The notes: generated by a model not told the origin, from the letters alone. Shown: positions 35,772 through 45,418, numbered from the stretch's first letter. The stretch: DNA of 64,000 nucleotides from Mycolicibacterium rhodesiae JS60 (GCA_000230935.2 AGIQ01000002.1:372001-436000); one strand, 5' to 3'. Numbers and translations: made by a program.

Positions 35772-37318
35772 GCCGCCGCCCGGCAGTCGGTGCCCGGCTT
35801 CTGCGGCGCTGCGGGCAGTTGCGTGACCGTGGGTGCGGGGCTCGTCGGGGGTATCGGCGCTACGGAACCGGTTGTGGCGGTGCCGTTTTCACTCGGTGTC
35901 GGGGCAGGGCCCCCGGGCGGCTTGGCGCTCAGGACCGGCGGGACCGGTGGGGCCGAGGTGGGCGACGGCCCCGGCGCGGGAGGTGCGCTCGGAGCCGCAG
36001 TCGGAGGGGGCGTGGGTGCCGGGGTGGGAGCCGGCGTGCTCGTCGGCGGCGGCGCGCACGGCGGCAGTAGCGAGCTGTGGGCGAGTTCGCGCAGTTGTCC
36101 GATCGCGTCGTCGAGGCTTCCTGCCGGAAGCCCTGCTGTCACTTGCGCGCGTTCGGAGGGGCGCAGGTCCTGCAGCCGCATCAGGTGGCAGCCCAGCGAT
36201 TCGGTGGGCTGGCCGTAGCTGATCTGGGACAGCTCGTTGCGGTCGTTGAGGCAGCCCAGCAGGTACGGCTCCTGGAGCGGGATGCTCAGGATCGAACCCT
36301 CGATACCGCGCATGATCGCCACCGTGCCGTCGTGGGCACTGACGTAGTAGTTGCTGCGAATGATCTGGCGGCCGACCGCCAGCCCGGCCAGCGCCAACAA
36401 CAGGATCACCGCGGCGACGATGATCATCCGCCGGTGTGAGCGCGGCTTGGCCGGCGGTTCGGGTTCGGCCACTACGCGTTTGGCGGCCGGGGGCCGTACG
36501 GTGATGGCCGACGCACGACCGGCCGCGGTGTTCGGCGGCGCGGCGTTGTCGTCATCCCCGGAGACCGCCCCGGCCAGGATCGGCTGCGTCTGCCCGCCGT
36601 AGTCGTGGTCGACGACGTCGGCGACCACCACGGTCACGTTGTCCGGGCCGCCGCCGCGAAGGGCCAGCTCGATCAGCCGGTCGGCGCTCTCGGCGACATC
36701 CGGGATCTGCAGGGCCTCCAGGATGGTCTCCTGGCTGACCGGATCGGACAGCCCGTCGGAGCAGAGCAGATAGCGGTCGCCTTCTTTGGCTTCCCGCATG
36801 ATCAGCGTCGGCTCCACCTCATGTCCGGTCAGCGCCCGCATGATCAGCGAGCGCTGCGGGTGGCTGTGCGCTTCCTCGGCGGTGATGCGGCCCTCGTCGA
36901 CGAGGGTCTGCACAAAGGTGTCGTCCTTGGTGATCTGTGACAGTTCACCGTCGCGCAACAGATAGCCGCGCGAGTCGCCAATGTGGACGAGGCCAAGTCT
37001 GTTGCCCGCGAACAGGATTGCGGTCAGCGTGGTGCCCATACCCTCGAGCTCGGGCTCCAGTTCGACGTGCGCGGCGATGGCTGAGTTGCCTTCGCGCACC
37101 GCCCCGTCGAGCTTGCTCAACAGGTCCCCGCCGGGCTCGTCGTCGTCGAGATGGGCCAGCGCGGCGATCACCAGCTGGGAGGCCACCTCACCGGCAGCGT
37201 GCCCGCCCATGCCGTCGGCCAGTGCGAGCAGTCGCGCGCCGGCGTAGACCGAGTCTTCGTTGTTGGCGCGCACCAGGCCGCGGTCGCTGCGGGCGGCGTA
37301 ACGCAGGACGAGGGTCAC
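35768..37318 (-). CDS. pstP: PP2C-type Ser/Thr phosphatase PstP
   Basis: 516 aa. PPM catalytic domain about 1-238 with metal-binding Asp residues in NNEDSVYAG, LADGMGGHAAG, IGDSRGYLL, LLCSDGLSD and GGGPDNVTV. Linker, one transmembrane helix (about 303-322) and an extracytoplasmic domain, then a Pro/Thr/Ala-rich tail. Removes phosphate from PknA, PknB and their substrates; the only such phosphatase in mycobacteria. GTG 37318 overlaps the fhaB stop (GTGA). Confidence 0.96.
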   Translation of the reverse strand: MTLVLRYAARSDRGLVRANNEDSVYAGARLLALADGMGGHAAGEVASQLVIAALAHLDDDEPGGDLLSKLDGAVREGNSAIAAHVELEPELEGMGTTLTAILFAGNRLGLVHIGDSRGYLLRDGELSQITKDDTFVQTLVDEGRITAEEAHSHPQRSLIMRALTGHEVEPTLIMREAKEGDRYLLCSDGLSDPVSQETILEALQIPDVAESADRLIELALRGGGPDNVTVVVADVVDHDYGGQTQPILAGAVSGDDDNAAPPNTAAGRASAITVRPPAAKRVVAEPEPPAKPRSHRRMIIVAAVILLLALAGLAVGRQIIRSNYYVSAHDGTVAIMRGIEGSILSIPLQEPYLLGCLNDRNELSQISYGQPTESLGCHLMRLQDLRPSERAQVTAGLPAGSLDDAIGQLRELAHSSLLPPCAPPPTSTPAPTPAPTPPPTAAPSAPPAPGPSPTSAPPVPPVLSAKPPGGPAPTPSENGTATTGSVAPIPPTSPAPTVTQLPAAPQKPGTDCRAAA

Positions 37319-37782
37319 GGGCGCAGCTCGATTACCGTCTTGCCGATGTGCACCGGCGTGCCGATCGGAACGCGTACTGCCGTTGTCACCTTCGCCCTGT
37401 CGAGGTATGTGCCGTTGGTCGATCCTAGGTCTTCCACGTACCAGTCGGAACCGCGCTGGGAGAGCCGGGCGTGGCGGGTGGAGGCGTAATCGTCGGTGAG
37501 CACCAGCGTGGAGTCATCGGCGCGGCCGATCAGCACCGGCTGGCTGCCCAGGGTGATGCGGGTGCCGGCCAGAGCTCCGTCGGTGACCACCAGATAGCGC
37601 GCGGCGTGACGCTGCTGGCGCGACGGCAGCAGCGTGCCGCGCAGCGCCAGGCCCCGGCGCACCATCACCGCGCCGGTCGGCGCATAGATATCGTTGCGCA
37701 GAATGCGCAGCACAGACCAGATGAACAGCCACAGCAACAGCAGGAATCCGGCGCGCGTCAGCTGCAGTACCAGTCCCTGCAT
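37315..37782 (-). CDS. fhaB: FHA-domain protein FhaB (FipA)
   Basis: 155 aa from ATG 37782, the M. tuberculosis length. N-terminal transmembrane helix (about 8-26), then an FHA domain (about 80-150) with VLIGRADDS, SxxHA-type STRHARLS and LGSTNGTYLD, the phosphothreonine-binding motifs. Known in mycobacteria to link FtsZ and FtsQ under oxidative stress. Coupled to pstP. Confidence 0.95.
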   Translation of the reverse strand: MQGLVLQLTRAGFLLLLWLFIWSVLRILRNDIYAPTGAVMVRRGLALRGTLLPSRQQRHAARYLVVTDGALAGTRITLGSQPVLIGRADDSTLVLTDDYASTRHARLSQRGSDWYVEDLGSTNGTYLDRAKVTTAVRVPIGTPVHIGKTVIELRP

Positions 37783-37932
37783 CCGGCGTCCTCTCCGTCC
37801 TCGTGCCCCGCTAACCGTTCCCGCGATACCAGCAGGCACCGGGCCGACTTCGGCACCGTCACGATACTTGGACGCCGGTGGGTGCGCGGGTGAAGCCACT
37901 CCCGCGTCAACCAAGCTGCGGCCCCGCCGACC

Positions 37933-39348
37933 TCAGTGAACGCGGACGATGATTTCGGAATGACCCAGCCGGATGACATCGCCGTCGGCCAGCTGCCACT
38001 CCTGCACCGGTGCGTTGTTCACCGTGGTTCCGTTGGTGGAATTCAGGTCGGACAGCAGTGCGACCTGGCCGTCCCACCGGATCTCCAGATGCCGGCGCGA
38101 GACGCCGGTGTCGGGCAACCGGAACTGGGCGTCCTGGCCGCGGCCGATGACGTTGGCGCCTTCGCGCAGCTGGTAGGTCCGGCCACTGCCGTCGTCGAGC
38201 TGCAGGGTGACGGCATGCCCGGCCGACGGGTACTCGCCCTGGGCCGGCGGCTGGGCGTATCCGCCGTAGCCACCGCCGGCGGGCTGGCCGTAGTCGTAGT
38301 CGCGGCCGGCAGGCTCGGCGTAGCCGCCCTGCTCGTAGCCGCGGCCGTAGTCGGGCTGGCCGTAGTCCGGACGGCCGTAGCCGCCGGCAGGTTGGCCGTA
38401 GCCACCCTGCTCGTAGCCGCCCTGGTCGGGGTAGCCGGGCCGAGGCTCGGGCCGGCCGTAGCCGGCGTCCTCGTGACGGCCCGGCCCGCGGCCGTAGTCG
38501 TAATCGCTGGACGGCGGGGCCGGGGGCGGATAGCCGCCTTGCGGGGGACCGTAGCCACCGCCGTATCCGGGGGGCGGACCTTGACGGTAGCCCTGGTCGT
38601 AGCCCTGACCCTGGCCGCCGCCGTAGCCGCCGGCCGGCGGACGCTGCTCATAGCCCTGGCCATAGCCTTGACCGCCGCCGTAACCACCCTGCTCGGGGTA
38701 GCCACCCGGGCGCTGGCCGTAGCCCGGTTCGCCCGGTGCGTACCCGCCTTGGTCGGGCGGATACTGGCCGCGCTGGTCGGGGGCACCGCGCTGCTCTTCC
38801 GGGCGCGGGTAGCGGTCGTCGTAGTAGTCGTCGCCGGGCCGCCCCTGACCCTGGTCGCCGCGGTAGGTGGGGTTGTCGCTCATCGCTGGTACTCCTGGTT
38901 CTGCGGTGTACGCCTGGTTCGATTGTGGCGGGGCGGTGCTGGCTTGGAACGGGTGGGGGTCGGCGTCAGGATTGACGACGCCGCGCGCACGGTATTGGCC
39001 GGTGTGCAGGCTCGGCGACTGCTCGAACCTGACAACCACATCACCATACGTTTGCCACCCCTGATCTCGGATGTATCCGCCCAAGTGTTTGGCAAAAGTG
39101 TCCGTGGTGAGATCGCGATCGGCGCTGACCTTCTCGAAGTCAGATGCGCTGAGCGTAATGACGTATTCATTGGGCGCCAAAAAACGGTCGCGGGAGAGCG
39201 TGTGTACACCAGCGGAGGCTTCCCGCCGCAGGGCGGCTTCTACCTCCGCAGGTGCGATCGATCCGCCGAACACCCGGGCGAAGGCGTCGCCCACGGTGTT
39301 CTCGAGTCTGCGCTCGATGCGTTGAACCAGACCTCTCTGGTTACTCAT
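37933..39348 (-). CDS. fhaA: FHA-domain protein FhaA
   Basis: 471 aa. N-terminal DUF3662 domain (about 1-130), a long Gly/Tyr/Pro/Gln-rich low-complexity stretch (about 160-370, many YGQ/GGY repeats), and an FHA domain at the C-terminus (NVIGRGQDAQFRLPDTGVSR, LNSTNGTTVNN). Binds phosphorylated MurJ and recruits it to the growth pole and septum. First gene of the operon that includes the kinases. The repeats are coding and not a CRISPR array. The 225-bp region upstream (39349-39573) has no gene; the operon promoter is presumably there. Confidence 0.95.
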   Translation of the reverse strand: MSNQRGLVQRIERRLENTVGDAFARVFGGSIAPAEVEAALRREASAGVHTLSRDRFLAPNEYVITLSASDFEKVSADRDLTTDTFAKHLGGYIRDQGWQTYGDVVVRFEQSPSLHTGQYRARGVVNPDADPHPFQASTAPPQSNQAYTAEPGVPAMSDNPTYRGDQGQGRPGDDYYDDRYPRPEEQRGAPDQRGQYPPDQGGYAPGEPGYGQRPGGYPEQGGYGGGQGYGQGYEQRPPAGGYGGGQGQGYDQGYRQGPPPGYGGGYGPPQGGYPPPAPPSSDYDYGRGPGRHEDAGYGRPEPRPGYPDQGGYEQGGYGQPAGGYGRPDYGQPDYGRGYEQGGYAEPAGRDYDYGQPAGGGYGGYAQPPAQGEYPSAGHAVTLQLDDGSGRTYQLREGANVIGRGQDAQFRLPDTGVSRRHLEIRWDGQVALLSDLNSTNGTTVNNAPVQEWQLADGDVIRLGHSEIIVRVH

Positions 39349-39573
39349 CTCACCGCCTACCTCGAGTCCGCCGCGTGTCGTGGCGGCGCATGCTGTCCCC
39401 TGATGGTATCGGCCCAGGTCGACGCCCCGTCACCATGAAGATTCTGAGAATCCCGTTACACCTGGTCAGGGCCTCGGCGACAGGGGTGTGACGACAGTCG
39501 CTCCCCTGGTCGGGGCCGCGGGCGCGAGTTGGGTTGCACCCCCCGGACCGTGATACGCTCCCCCGGTTGTTTC

Positions 39574-39656
39574 GGGCGAGTGGCGGAATGGCAGACGCGC
39601 TGGCTTCAGGTGCCAGTGTCCTTCGGGACGTGGGGGTTCAAGTCCCCCTTCGCCCA
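39574..39656 (+). tRNA. tRNA-Leu (CAG)
   Basis: 83 nt with a variable arm (GTCCTTCGGGAC). Acceptor GGGCGAG pairs with TTCGCCC, anticodon loop TTCAGGT with CAG at 39607-39609, T-loop TTCAAGT. CCA is not encoded. The accessory island begins at its 3' end. Confidence 0.96.
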
Positions 39657-39687
39657 CAATGAGCGGTTCCACAAACCGCAAGCGCAA

Positions 39688-39717
39688 AGGTCACGAACCA
39701 GAAATGGTTCGTGACCT
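39688..39717 (+). terminator. 12-bp perfect hairpin after tRNA-Leu
   Basis: AGGTCACGAACC (39688-39699), 6-nt loop, exact complement (39706-39717), followed by a weak U-tract. A smaller hairpin GCGGTT/AACCGC precedes it (39663-39679). If the island inserted at the tRNA 3' end, this would be the element's replacement terminator. Confidence 0.65.
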
Positions 39718-39834
39718 CTGTGTTTGGTTGGTGAGTGCCTTGCTGAGTGCATTCCGGTGCTTTTGGGGACCTGATTGGTCAAGTCCCTTTCGATTGGTTG
39801 ACCCCACGTCGGGGCGCTGTGCAAACATCACCGC

Positions 39835-42600
39835 GTGACGAGATGCTCTGAAACTGAGCGACAGCCTGACTCTCCTGCGTCTGCATCAGCGGCGGCCCCG
39901 GGCCCGCAGCGTGCTGGCGCGCGATGGTGGAGCCTCGACATTCATACTCACTCGCCTGCGTCCTTCGACTACGGAGGCATCGACGGCAGGGCCAGCGATG
40001 CGGCAAGGCCGTCGTTCAAAGAATGGGTGCGGGCGTACATTGATGCGGGTGTAGACGGTATTGCTATTACCGACCACAACTCCCATGCGGGCATCGATCA
40101 AGCCCGTGGGGCTTTAGAAGAGCTGCGTCGAGAGAACCCGGAGCTTCCGCAGTTCATCATCTTTCCGGGCGTCGAGATCACGGCAAGCGGTGGTACCCAC
40201 ATCCTCGGAATCTTCGACCCTGACAGCGAAGCTGAGATCGTCAACCAAGTGCTGGTTCTTTGTGAGTACGAGGGGACTCGCGGACACAGTAACGAAACTG
40301 CGAACAAGACCGTAGCCGATGTGGCTGCGATCATTCATGGCCGTCGCGGTATCTGTATTCCGGCCCATGCCGACAAACCCCGTGGTGTTTTTGGTATAGA
40401 CACCCGAGAGCGCGACGCCCTCGCTGCTTCGGGTTCCATCGTTGCAGTTGAGGTCGTTGACGATGCGGAGGTCGGTACGGCAGATCGACTCGGATGGGTT
40501 CCCGTCCTCGGGTCTGACGCACATCATTTGACCACCGACGGGTGCCCTGCGGAGCAGGAGGCGAAAGCCCCTGGTACCCATGTGACCTTGGTGAAGGCCG
40601 AAATTCTTAACCTCGAAGGGTTTCGGCTGGCTCTAACTGATCCCGCGGACTCCGTGCGGCGGTGCAGGCGCGGCTATAGAGATCCGAACAATACGGAACA
40701 CGGACACATCAGTCGGATAGCGGTCTCGCGCGGTAGCGCGACGGAGCACTACAAATTCAGCCCGTGGATGAACTGCCTCATTGGTGGGCGCGGAGTTGGT
40801 AAGTCGACGGTCATCGAACTGCTCCGGTTAGCACTTGGACGCAGCCATGAGCTGACAGGTTCCGTGGCGAAGGATTTGGCACGGTTTCAACCGACCGCGG
40901 AGCCCAACGAACGGTGGTGGGATAGCCAGACACGCATCGTTGTGGAATATACGAAAGACAATCGACAGCTACGGATTACCTGGTCTGGCGCGGAGCCAGA
41001 TAAACCTGTGCTGGAGCATTGGGGGGACCTTTCCTGGGAGAAGCAATCTGGGCTGCCTTTCGACCGGGCACCGATCCGTGTGTTCAGCCAAAAACAGATC
41101 TACGAGCTCGCCACGTCTCCGCAGAGCTTCCTCGCGATCCTGGACGACATGCGGGCAATTCGGAAGATCGAGTGGGACGAAGAGTACGAGCAACTGAGAC
41201 TCGAGTTCAAGGGCGAGCGAAATAGGCTGCGCCAGCTGCTGGCGGACACGGATAAAGCTGATCGCATACGCGGAAAATTGGAAGAGGTCCAAGGGCGTTT
41301 GCGACATTTGGCGGAGCTTCGGGCAACGGAGCAGTACCAAGAACTGACGTCAACGGAAACTCGTATTAGTGATGCCCTCAGTGCCGAACAACAGGCACTG
41401 AGCATCGAACAGAGCCTTGCCAACGATGCGAATTCGCTTCGCAATCTTCAGACTGAGGCGCTGCGCGCGGCCGAATACACCGATAGGGCAGCATCTTTCA
41501 GTACAGCGGCGGGCCTCCTTGAGCAGGCCTACGCCGTTCTGCAAACGGCCCGTGCATCGTGGGACGCACGAGCGGCTGGTACGGCGTGGCAGGAACGCGT
41601 GAAGCAGCTGAATGCCTGGCTCGCGGAGCAAGGCAACGTCTCGAGTATGTCGTCTGAGCAGACCCAGCGGGATCGACAGCTAGAAATCGAGCTTCAAGCG
41701 GAACTACGTGATCTGGCAAACTACGAGCAGCGACAACAAGAGCAGCAGAACAAGATTGATCAAGTCATGGCACGCCTTGTTTCGAAGCGGACCGACCTCT
41801 TCGCACGGCGGCGGGATTACGCGCGAGGACTCGGAAGTGCCGGCGCGCCAACCCGAGTCGATATCCATCAACAAGGCGACGTCGCCAACATCGGAGATCA
41901 GCTGCGGACTCTCCTCAATTGTCCGGATTCCTTCGATTCGGCATTCAACAATGACGGCATCGCCAAATTCCTACTCACTGGTGAGCCGAGGAATCCGAAC
42001 TTTCCAACGGACGTGGAGAGATTCAAGGAGGCCCTCATTGAGTTGGTCGAAAGGGGCGTCGAATCCGATATTGGGCGATCACTCAAAGTTGACGGCAGGT
42101 TCTACAGTCGGCTGTCGAATGCGGACGCATTTGATCTATCCACCAACATCATGCTCTGGTTCCCAGAGGACCTTGTCTCTGTTCTGTACCGGCCGGTCGA
42201 GGGAGGAAACATGGTCCCTGTTGACCGAGGTTCTCCTGGGCAGAAGACTGCGGCTCTGCTGACCGTCATTCTTCAGATGGGGAGCGATCCACTCCTGCTC
42301 GATCAACCCGAGGACGATCTCGAGAACAAGCTCATCAGGCGACTCGCTGTCGAAACGCTGAAGAACATCAAGACGCGACGACAAATAATCGTCTCCACCC
42401 ATAACGCCAACATCGTCGTCACGTCTGCGGCCGAGAACATCCTTGTGGTCGAACACGGCGATGTCCTTCCAGGTATCGAGGCCGAAGGGACACTCCAGAA
42501 GGACGATGTGAAGAAGAATGTTTGCGAGATACTCGAAGGAGGCGAAGACGCAATCAAGATGCGATACCGGCGTCTCGTCGACTCGGCGAACCCACCATGA
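39835..42600 (+). CDS. PHP-SMC-like ATPase (TrlF family)
   Basis: 921 aa from GTG 39835. An N-terminal PHP phosphoesterase domain (about 30-270) has metal-binding positions HTH (37-39), TDHN (79-82), Glu114, His122, His178 and SDAHH (227-231). Then comes an SMC/RecF-like ATPase with Walker A IGGRGVGKST (316-325), a long coiled coil (about 430-690), an ABC-signature-like DRGSPGQKTA and Walker B LLLDQPEDDL. This architecture is called TrlF-family AAA-like ATPase in databases and occurs in defence neighbourhoods. Codon use is more AT-rich than the core genes, a sign of transfer. Likely a nuclease or phosphatase switched by ATP; substrate unknown. Confidence 0.85.
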   Translation: MTRCSETERQPDSPASASAAAPGPQRAGARWWSLDIHTHSPASFDYGGIDGRASDAARPSFKEWVRAYIDAGVDGIAITDHNSHAGIDQARGALEELRRENPELPQFIIFPGVEITASGGTHILGIFDPDSEAEIVNQVLVLCEYEGTRGHSNETANKTVADVAAIIHGRRGICIPAHADKPRGVFGIDTRERDALAASGSIVAVEVVDDAEVGTADRLGWVPVLGSDAHHLTTDGCPAEQEAKAPGTHVTLVKAEILNLEGFRLALTDPADSVRRCRRGYRDPNNTEHGHISRIAVSRGSATEHYKFSPWMNCLIGGRGVGKSTVIELLRLALGRSHELTGSVAKDLARFQPTAEPNERWWDSQTRIVVEYTKDNRQLRITWSGAEPDKPVLEHWGDLSWEKQSGLPFDRAPIRVFSQKQIYELATSPQSFLAILDDMRAIRKIEWDEEYEQLRLEFKGERNRLRQLLADTDKADRIRGKLEEVQGRLRHLAELRATEQYQELTSTETRISDALSAEQQALSIEQSLANDANSLRNLQTEALRAAEYTDRAASFSTAAGLLEQAYAVLQTARASWDARAAGTAWQERVKQLNAWLAEQGNVSSMSSEQTQRDRQLEIELQAELRDLANYEQRQQEQQNKIDQVMARLVSKRTDLFARRRDYARGLGSAGAPTRVDIHQQGDVANIGDQLRTLLNCPDSFDSAFNNDGIAKFLLTGEPRNPNFPTDVERFKEALIELVERGVESDIGRSLKVDGRFYSRLSNADAFDLSTNIMLWFPEDLVSVLYRPVEGGNMVPVDRGSPGQKTAALLTVILQMGSDPLLLDQPEDDLENKLIRRLAVETLKNIKTRRQIIVSTHNANIVVTSAAENILVVEHGDVLPGIEAEGTLQKDDVKKNVCEILEGGEDAIKMRYRRLVDSANPP

Positions 42601-42819
42601 CTGTATGGCGCCCGCCAAAATCAGGGGACCATCGGTCAGACGAGAGTCCGTTCGGTTCAACGCATGTCGCAAAACCAGGTTCTGAGTCGCCAGGGGACCT
42701 GCTCTGCGAGTGGGAGGGTTGCGGTTAACATCGATGTGCCCCAGACGCCGGGGTGAACGACGGTTCCGACCGAGCGATTAGCGCGCGCATCTACGGCTGA
42801 TAGACCTGCGTGATACCCC

Positions 42820-42865
42820 AAAAGGCAAAAAAGCGGGGACCGGCTCGCGAAGCGAACGGGTCCCC
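42820..42865 (-). terminator. Intrinsic terminator on the minus strand
   Basis: Read on the minus strand: GGGGACC, a loop with inner pairing, GGTCCCC, then GC and six T. A strong rho-independent shape, but no protein gene on the minus strand runs into it; it would end an antisense RNA from within or behind the 42884 gene. It lies in the 283-bp gap 42601-42883, which otherwise holds only a small CCCC/GGGG hairpin near 42740. Coordinates are good to a few bases. Confidence 0.5.
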
Positions 42866-42883
42866 AGCTCAAGAAGGAGGCTA

Positions 42884-44566
42884 ATGCCTGCACACAGCAT
42901 AGGCCATGATGGCGCTGTGAGCAACAACCCTTCGGCCGCCGATCCACGCAGCCTGGTCCTTCAGGGCGACCCCTACGTCGAGCACATCACAGCTCGGCTG
43001 CTTGATTTCTTTGCGGAGGCAACCCCGTGGCAACGTCGCTTGTGGGACACCGGAATTGTCATGGCCCTTCGTGAGCTGGACGAAGCGGCCTATTGGAGCT
43101 ACCGCCACGTGCTGTCAGGGTCTGCAATCAAGTACCTAGCCGGCGACCTCCAACGAGAGGCCGGGCAAGACCGCGGTGTCGGAAACAAAGAGTTGCGCAC
43201 TCACTTGCAGTCCGTGTTGAAGTCCGGAACACCGTACGGCTCGCGTCATCACCGCACCCTGGTTCGACTCATTGACCTCATTCAGACCGACTACATCAAG
43301 CGCTGGGCGACCTCGTTCGACACGGCCAGTCCACCGTCTCCAGAACGTCTGGCCAGGGCCGTCGCCTCCCACCTGCTCGACTGCGGCTACAGCATGTCGT
43401 ATCTGCACCGGTGGGTCACAGGCCACCTTGGCTCAGCTAGCACATTGGGCGAACTGCTGGACTCCGCTGCAGAATTGGCCATCCGCCCCAACCGTTCTTT
43501 TGAGGTGGTTGTTCCCTTTGAAGCGATCCCCCAAGCTGAGCAGCTTGCCCACGGACTCGACGAGTGGATGTCGGCCAAAGAACTGTCAAAATGGCTGGTC
43601 AGCTACGCAGAAGGCCGTTTAGTCCGGCAAAGCGGAGGATTCCGCTACAACATCCAAGCTAAAGATCCTTACTCGGCCGCCGGCGTGGCAGAAAGTACAG
43701 TCGACCGCCTCCGTGCGCGAGCAAGCTACACCCGCAAAACCGGTCGCGGGCATCGCATTCCAGTGGCAGCGGCCTCCATTTGGGTTCGCGACGGCGCTAC
43801 CGGCATCTGCCTGGAGGTCTCACGGCGCGACGAACCGAATCGCGGGGCGTTTGTATTGTCTCTGCAAACTGAGAGACGCGTCTACGACGCGAGTCGACCC
43901 ACAGCACTCGACGACGCGCTGGAACTTGCAGCCCCACTGAACAATGGTGCTCCGGGTCCAGCCATATCCGGTGGTTGGGCCGCGGTGGAAGCGCTTCTGG
44001 TAGCACCGGGCGACGTCGACGACTCAAAAGAGCGTGGCGTGGTCGCAACTCAACGTATGGCCGCACTCGTCACGTGCTCATGGCCCCGTGCAGAACTCAC
44101 GGCTCTTTCTCATCGACACCGCCCTCCGATGCCTGATCGCCTCAGCCACGATCTGGCAGCTACACAGACCAATCTGGAGCGCGCGCACGTGGTGGCGGCT
44201 GCACTATCCAGCCAGCGGTATCTTGAACTATCAACTGAATCCGATCGAGCCGCGCAGCAGCGCATGATCAAACTTCTGACAGAACCGCGCAGTACGCTAA
44301 GCGACGTTTCTCGGCATGTAACAAGTGCCATGCGACGCCTTTATCGACAACGCAATCTGCTCATGCACGGCGGTTCCACGGGATCAGTCGCTTTGAATTC
44401 GACGTTACGAACCAGCGCGCCACTTGTTGGGGCGGGCCTCGATCGATTGACCCACGCCGCTCTGACTAATAACGTTGCCCCACTTGACCTTGCGACACGA
44501 GCTGAAGTGAACCTCAAGCTGGTCGGCGGACCGGATGGACCAGACGTAGTTCGTTTGCTCGAATGA
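42884..44566 (+). CDS. HEPN-like protein of unknown function
   Basis: 560 aa from ATG 42884, with AAGGAGG 3 nt upstream (GTG further in at codon 12 is an alternative). No full-length family is recognised. The last 80 residues contain RRLYRQRNLLMHGG: the RN-x3-H arrangement in a helical context is the signature of HEPN and ApeA-like domains, many of which are RNases in abortive-infection and toxin systems. The body is alpha-helical without membrane segments. Same strand as the PHP-ATPase, 283 bp downstream, so the two may form one defence locus. Base composition is below that of the core genes. Confidence 0.6.
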   Translation: MPAHSIGHDGAVSNNPSAADPRSLVLQGDPYVEHITARLLDFFAEATPWQRRLWDTGIVMALRELDEAAYWSYRHVLSGSAIKYLAGDLQREAGQDRGVGNKELRTHLQSVLKSGTPYGSRHHRTLVRLIDLIQTDYIKRWATSFDTASPPSPERLARAVASHLLDCGYSMSYLHRWVTGHLGSASTLGELLDSAAELAIRPNRSFEVVVPFEAIPQAEQLAHGLDEWMSAKELSKWLVSYAEGRLVRQSGGFRYNIQAKDPYSAAGVAESTVDRLRARASYTRKTGRGHRIPVAAASIWVRDGATGICLEVSRRDEPNRGAFVLSLQTERRVYDASRPTALDDALELAAPLNNGAPGPAISGGWAAVEALLVAPGDVDDSKERGVVATQRMAALVTCSWPRAELTALSHRHRPPMPDRLSHDLAATQTNLERAHVVAAALSSQRYLELSTESDRAAQQRMIKLLTEPRSTLSDVSRHVTSAMRRLYRQRNLLMHGGSTGSVALNSTLRTSAPLVGAGLDRLTHAALTNNVAPLDLATRAEVNLKLVGGPDGPDVVRLLE

Positions 44567-44587
44567 GGCGAGACCACAGGTAGCACC

Positions 44588-45418
44588 TCAGCTGCTGTCG
44601 AGTTTATCGAGCAGCGCTCCTGCGACGAGGGCGGTTGCGCGAGCGACGAGGCGGGCTTCGGCTGGGGTCAAATCGGTGGTCTTGCGTGGTGGTCCGGGTC
44701 GTCCGTGGCCGGTGCCGGCGTCGTTTCTGAGTCGGTTGACTGCTGTGGCCAGAAGGAACAGGCATTGGTGCACGGCGCGGTGTGGGTCTTGATCGAATTG
44801 TGAAAGCGTGACGGTCGGAATGGCCAGGTCCACCGCATCGAACGCGGTCGCCAATGTCATCGGGAAGTTCTGCGACACCGAGTAGCCGCCCCGGAGTTCG
44901 GTCAAGACATGCCGGGCGGCGGCTTCGTCGAGTTCCTTGCCAGTGCCGACCTGTAGTGGTGCGTCGTCGGGGTTGGAGTTGATTCTGTCGACGTAGCTGC
45001 GCAGCGTCGTTGTGAGTTCTGTGCCGCTCAGGTTGTCGATGACGGTCGGCTGTAGCGACCCGTCGCGGTCAAGAGTGAAGCCAAGTGGATCGAAGGCCTG
45101 TACGAGCTGGGTCACTCTCGCACTGCCGGCATAGCTCTCGTTGCCAGGGGTGAAGCCTCCGTGAGCCCGACACAGCGCGACCAGTTCTCGCGCCAACGGC
45201 AGTCCCGCAGTCGCGGTGTGTGATGCCGGTGAGACAAAGACATGGCGGACTCGCTTCATCTTGCCTAGGTGAGACCCGTTCGGTGTCCTTCCGTCTGGCG
45301 CCGGGTCCAGGTGGCTGAGGCCGTGGCGGCTGAATGCATCGCGGAGCTGCTGATGTGAGGGGCTGCCGGGGACATCGAAGAAGGGGCCAAGGGCCGCACC
45401 CAGCTCGGTCAGATTCAC
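44588..45418 (-). CDS. Abortive-infection-like protein with Abi_C (HEPN) domain
   Basis: 276 aa. The C-terminal 90 residues fit the abortive infection C-terminal family: RLRNDAGTGHGRPG (R-x6-H HEPN motif) followed by the helix EARLVARATALVAGALLDKL. The N-terminal 150 residues are unassigned. ATG 45418 overlaps the recombinase stop (ATGA), so expression is tied to the recombinase. It ends 21 bp from the convergent 42884 gene. A role in phage defence is inferred from the domain. Confidence 0.75.
   Translation of the reverse strand: MNLTELGAALGPFFDVPGSPSHQQLRDAFSRHGLSHLDPAPDGRTPNGSHLGKMKRVRHVFVSPASHTATAGLPLARELVALCRAHGGFTPGNESYAGSARVTQLVQAFDPLGFTLDRDGSLQPTVIDNLSGTELTTTLRSYVDRINSNPDDAPLQVGTGKELDEAAARHVLTELRGGYSVSQNFPMTLATAFDAVDLAIPTVTLSQFDQDPHRAVHQCLFLLATAVNRLRNDAGTGHGRPGPPRKTTDLTPAEARLVARATALVAGALLDKLDSS

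Noticed and set aside
38200..38850. Repeated short units that might suggest a CRISPR or DNA repeat array
   Set aside because: The units are variable codons for Gly/Tyr/Gln/Pro inside the fhaA frame, without constant spacers.
37936..39438. 500-codon plus-strand ORF opposite fhaA
   Set aside because: Ala/Val/Gly-rich shadow of the YGQ-repeat region of fhaA; no domain, no ribosome-binding site.
42640..42700. A seventh cassette-boundary element after the PHP-ATPase (GTCGCAAAA…CTGAGTCGCC)
   Set aside because: Only short scattered matches in the reverse orientation; the GAGAC ends are missing.
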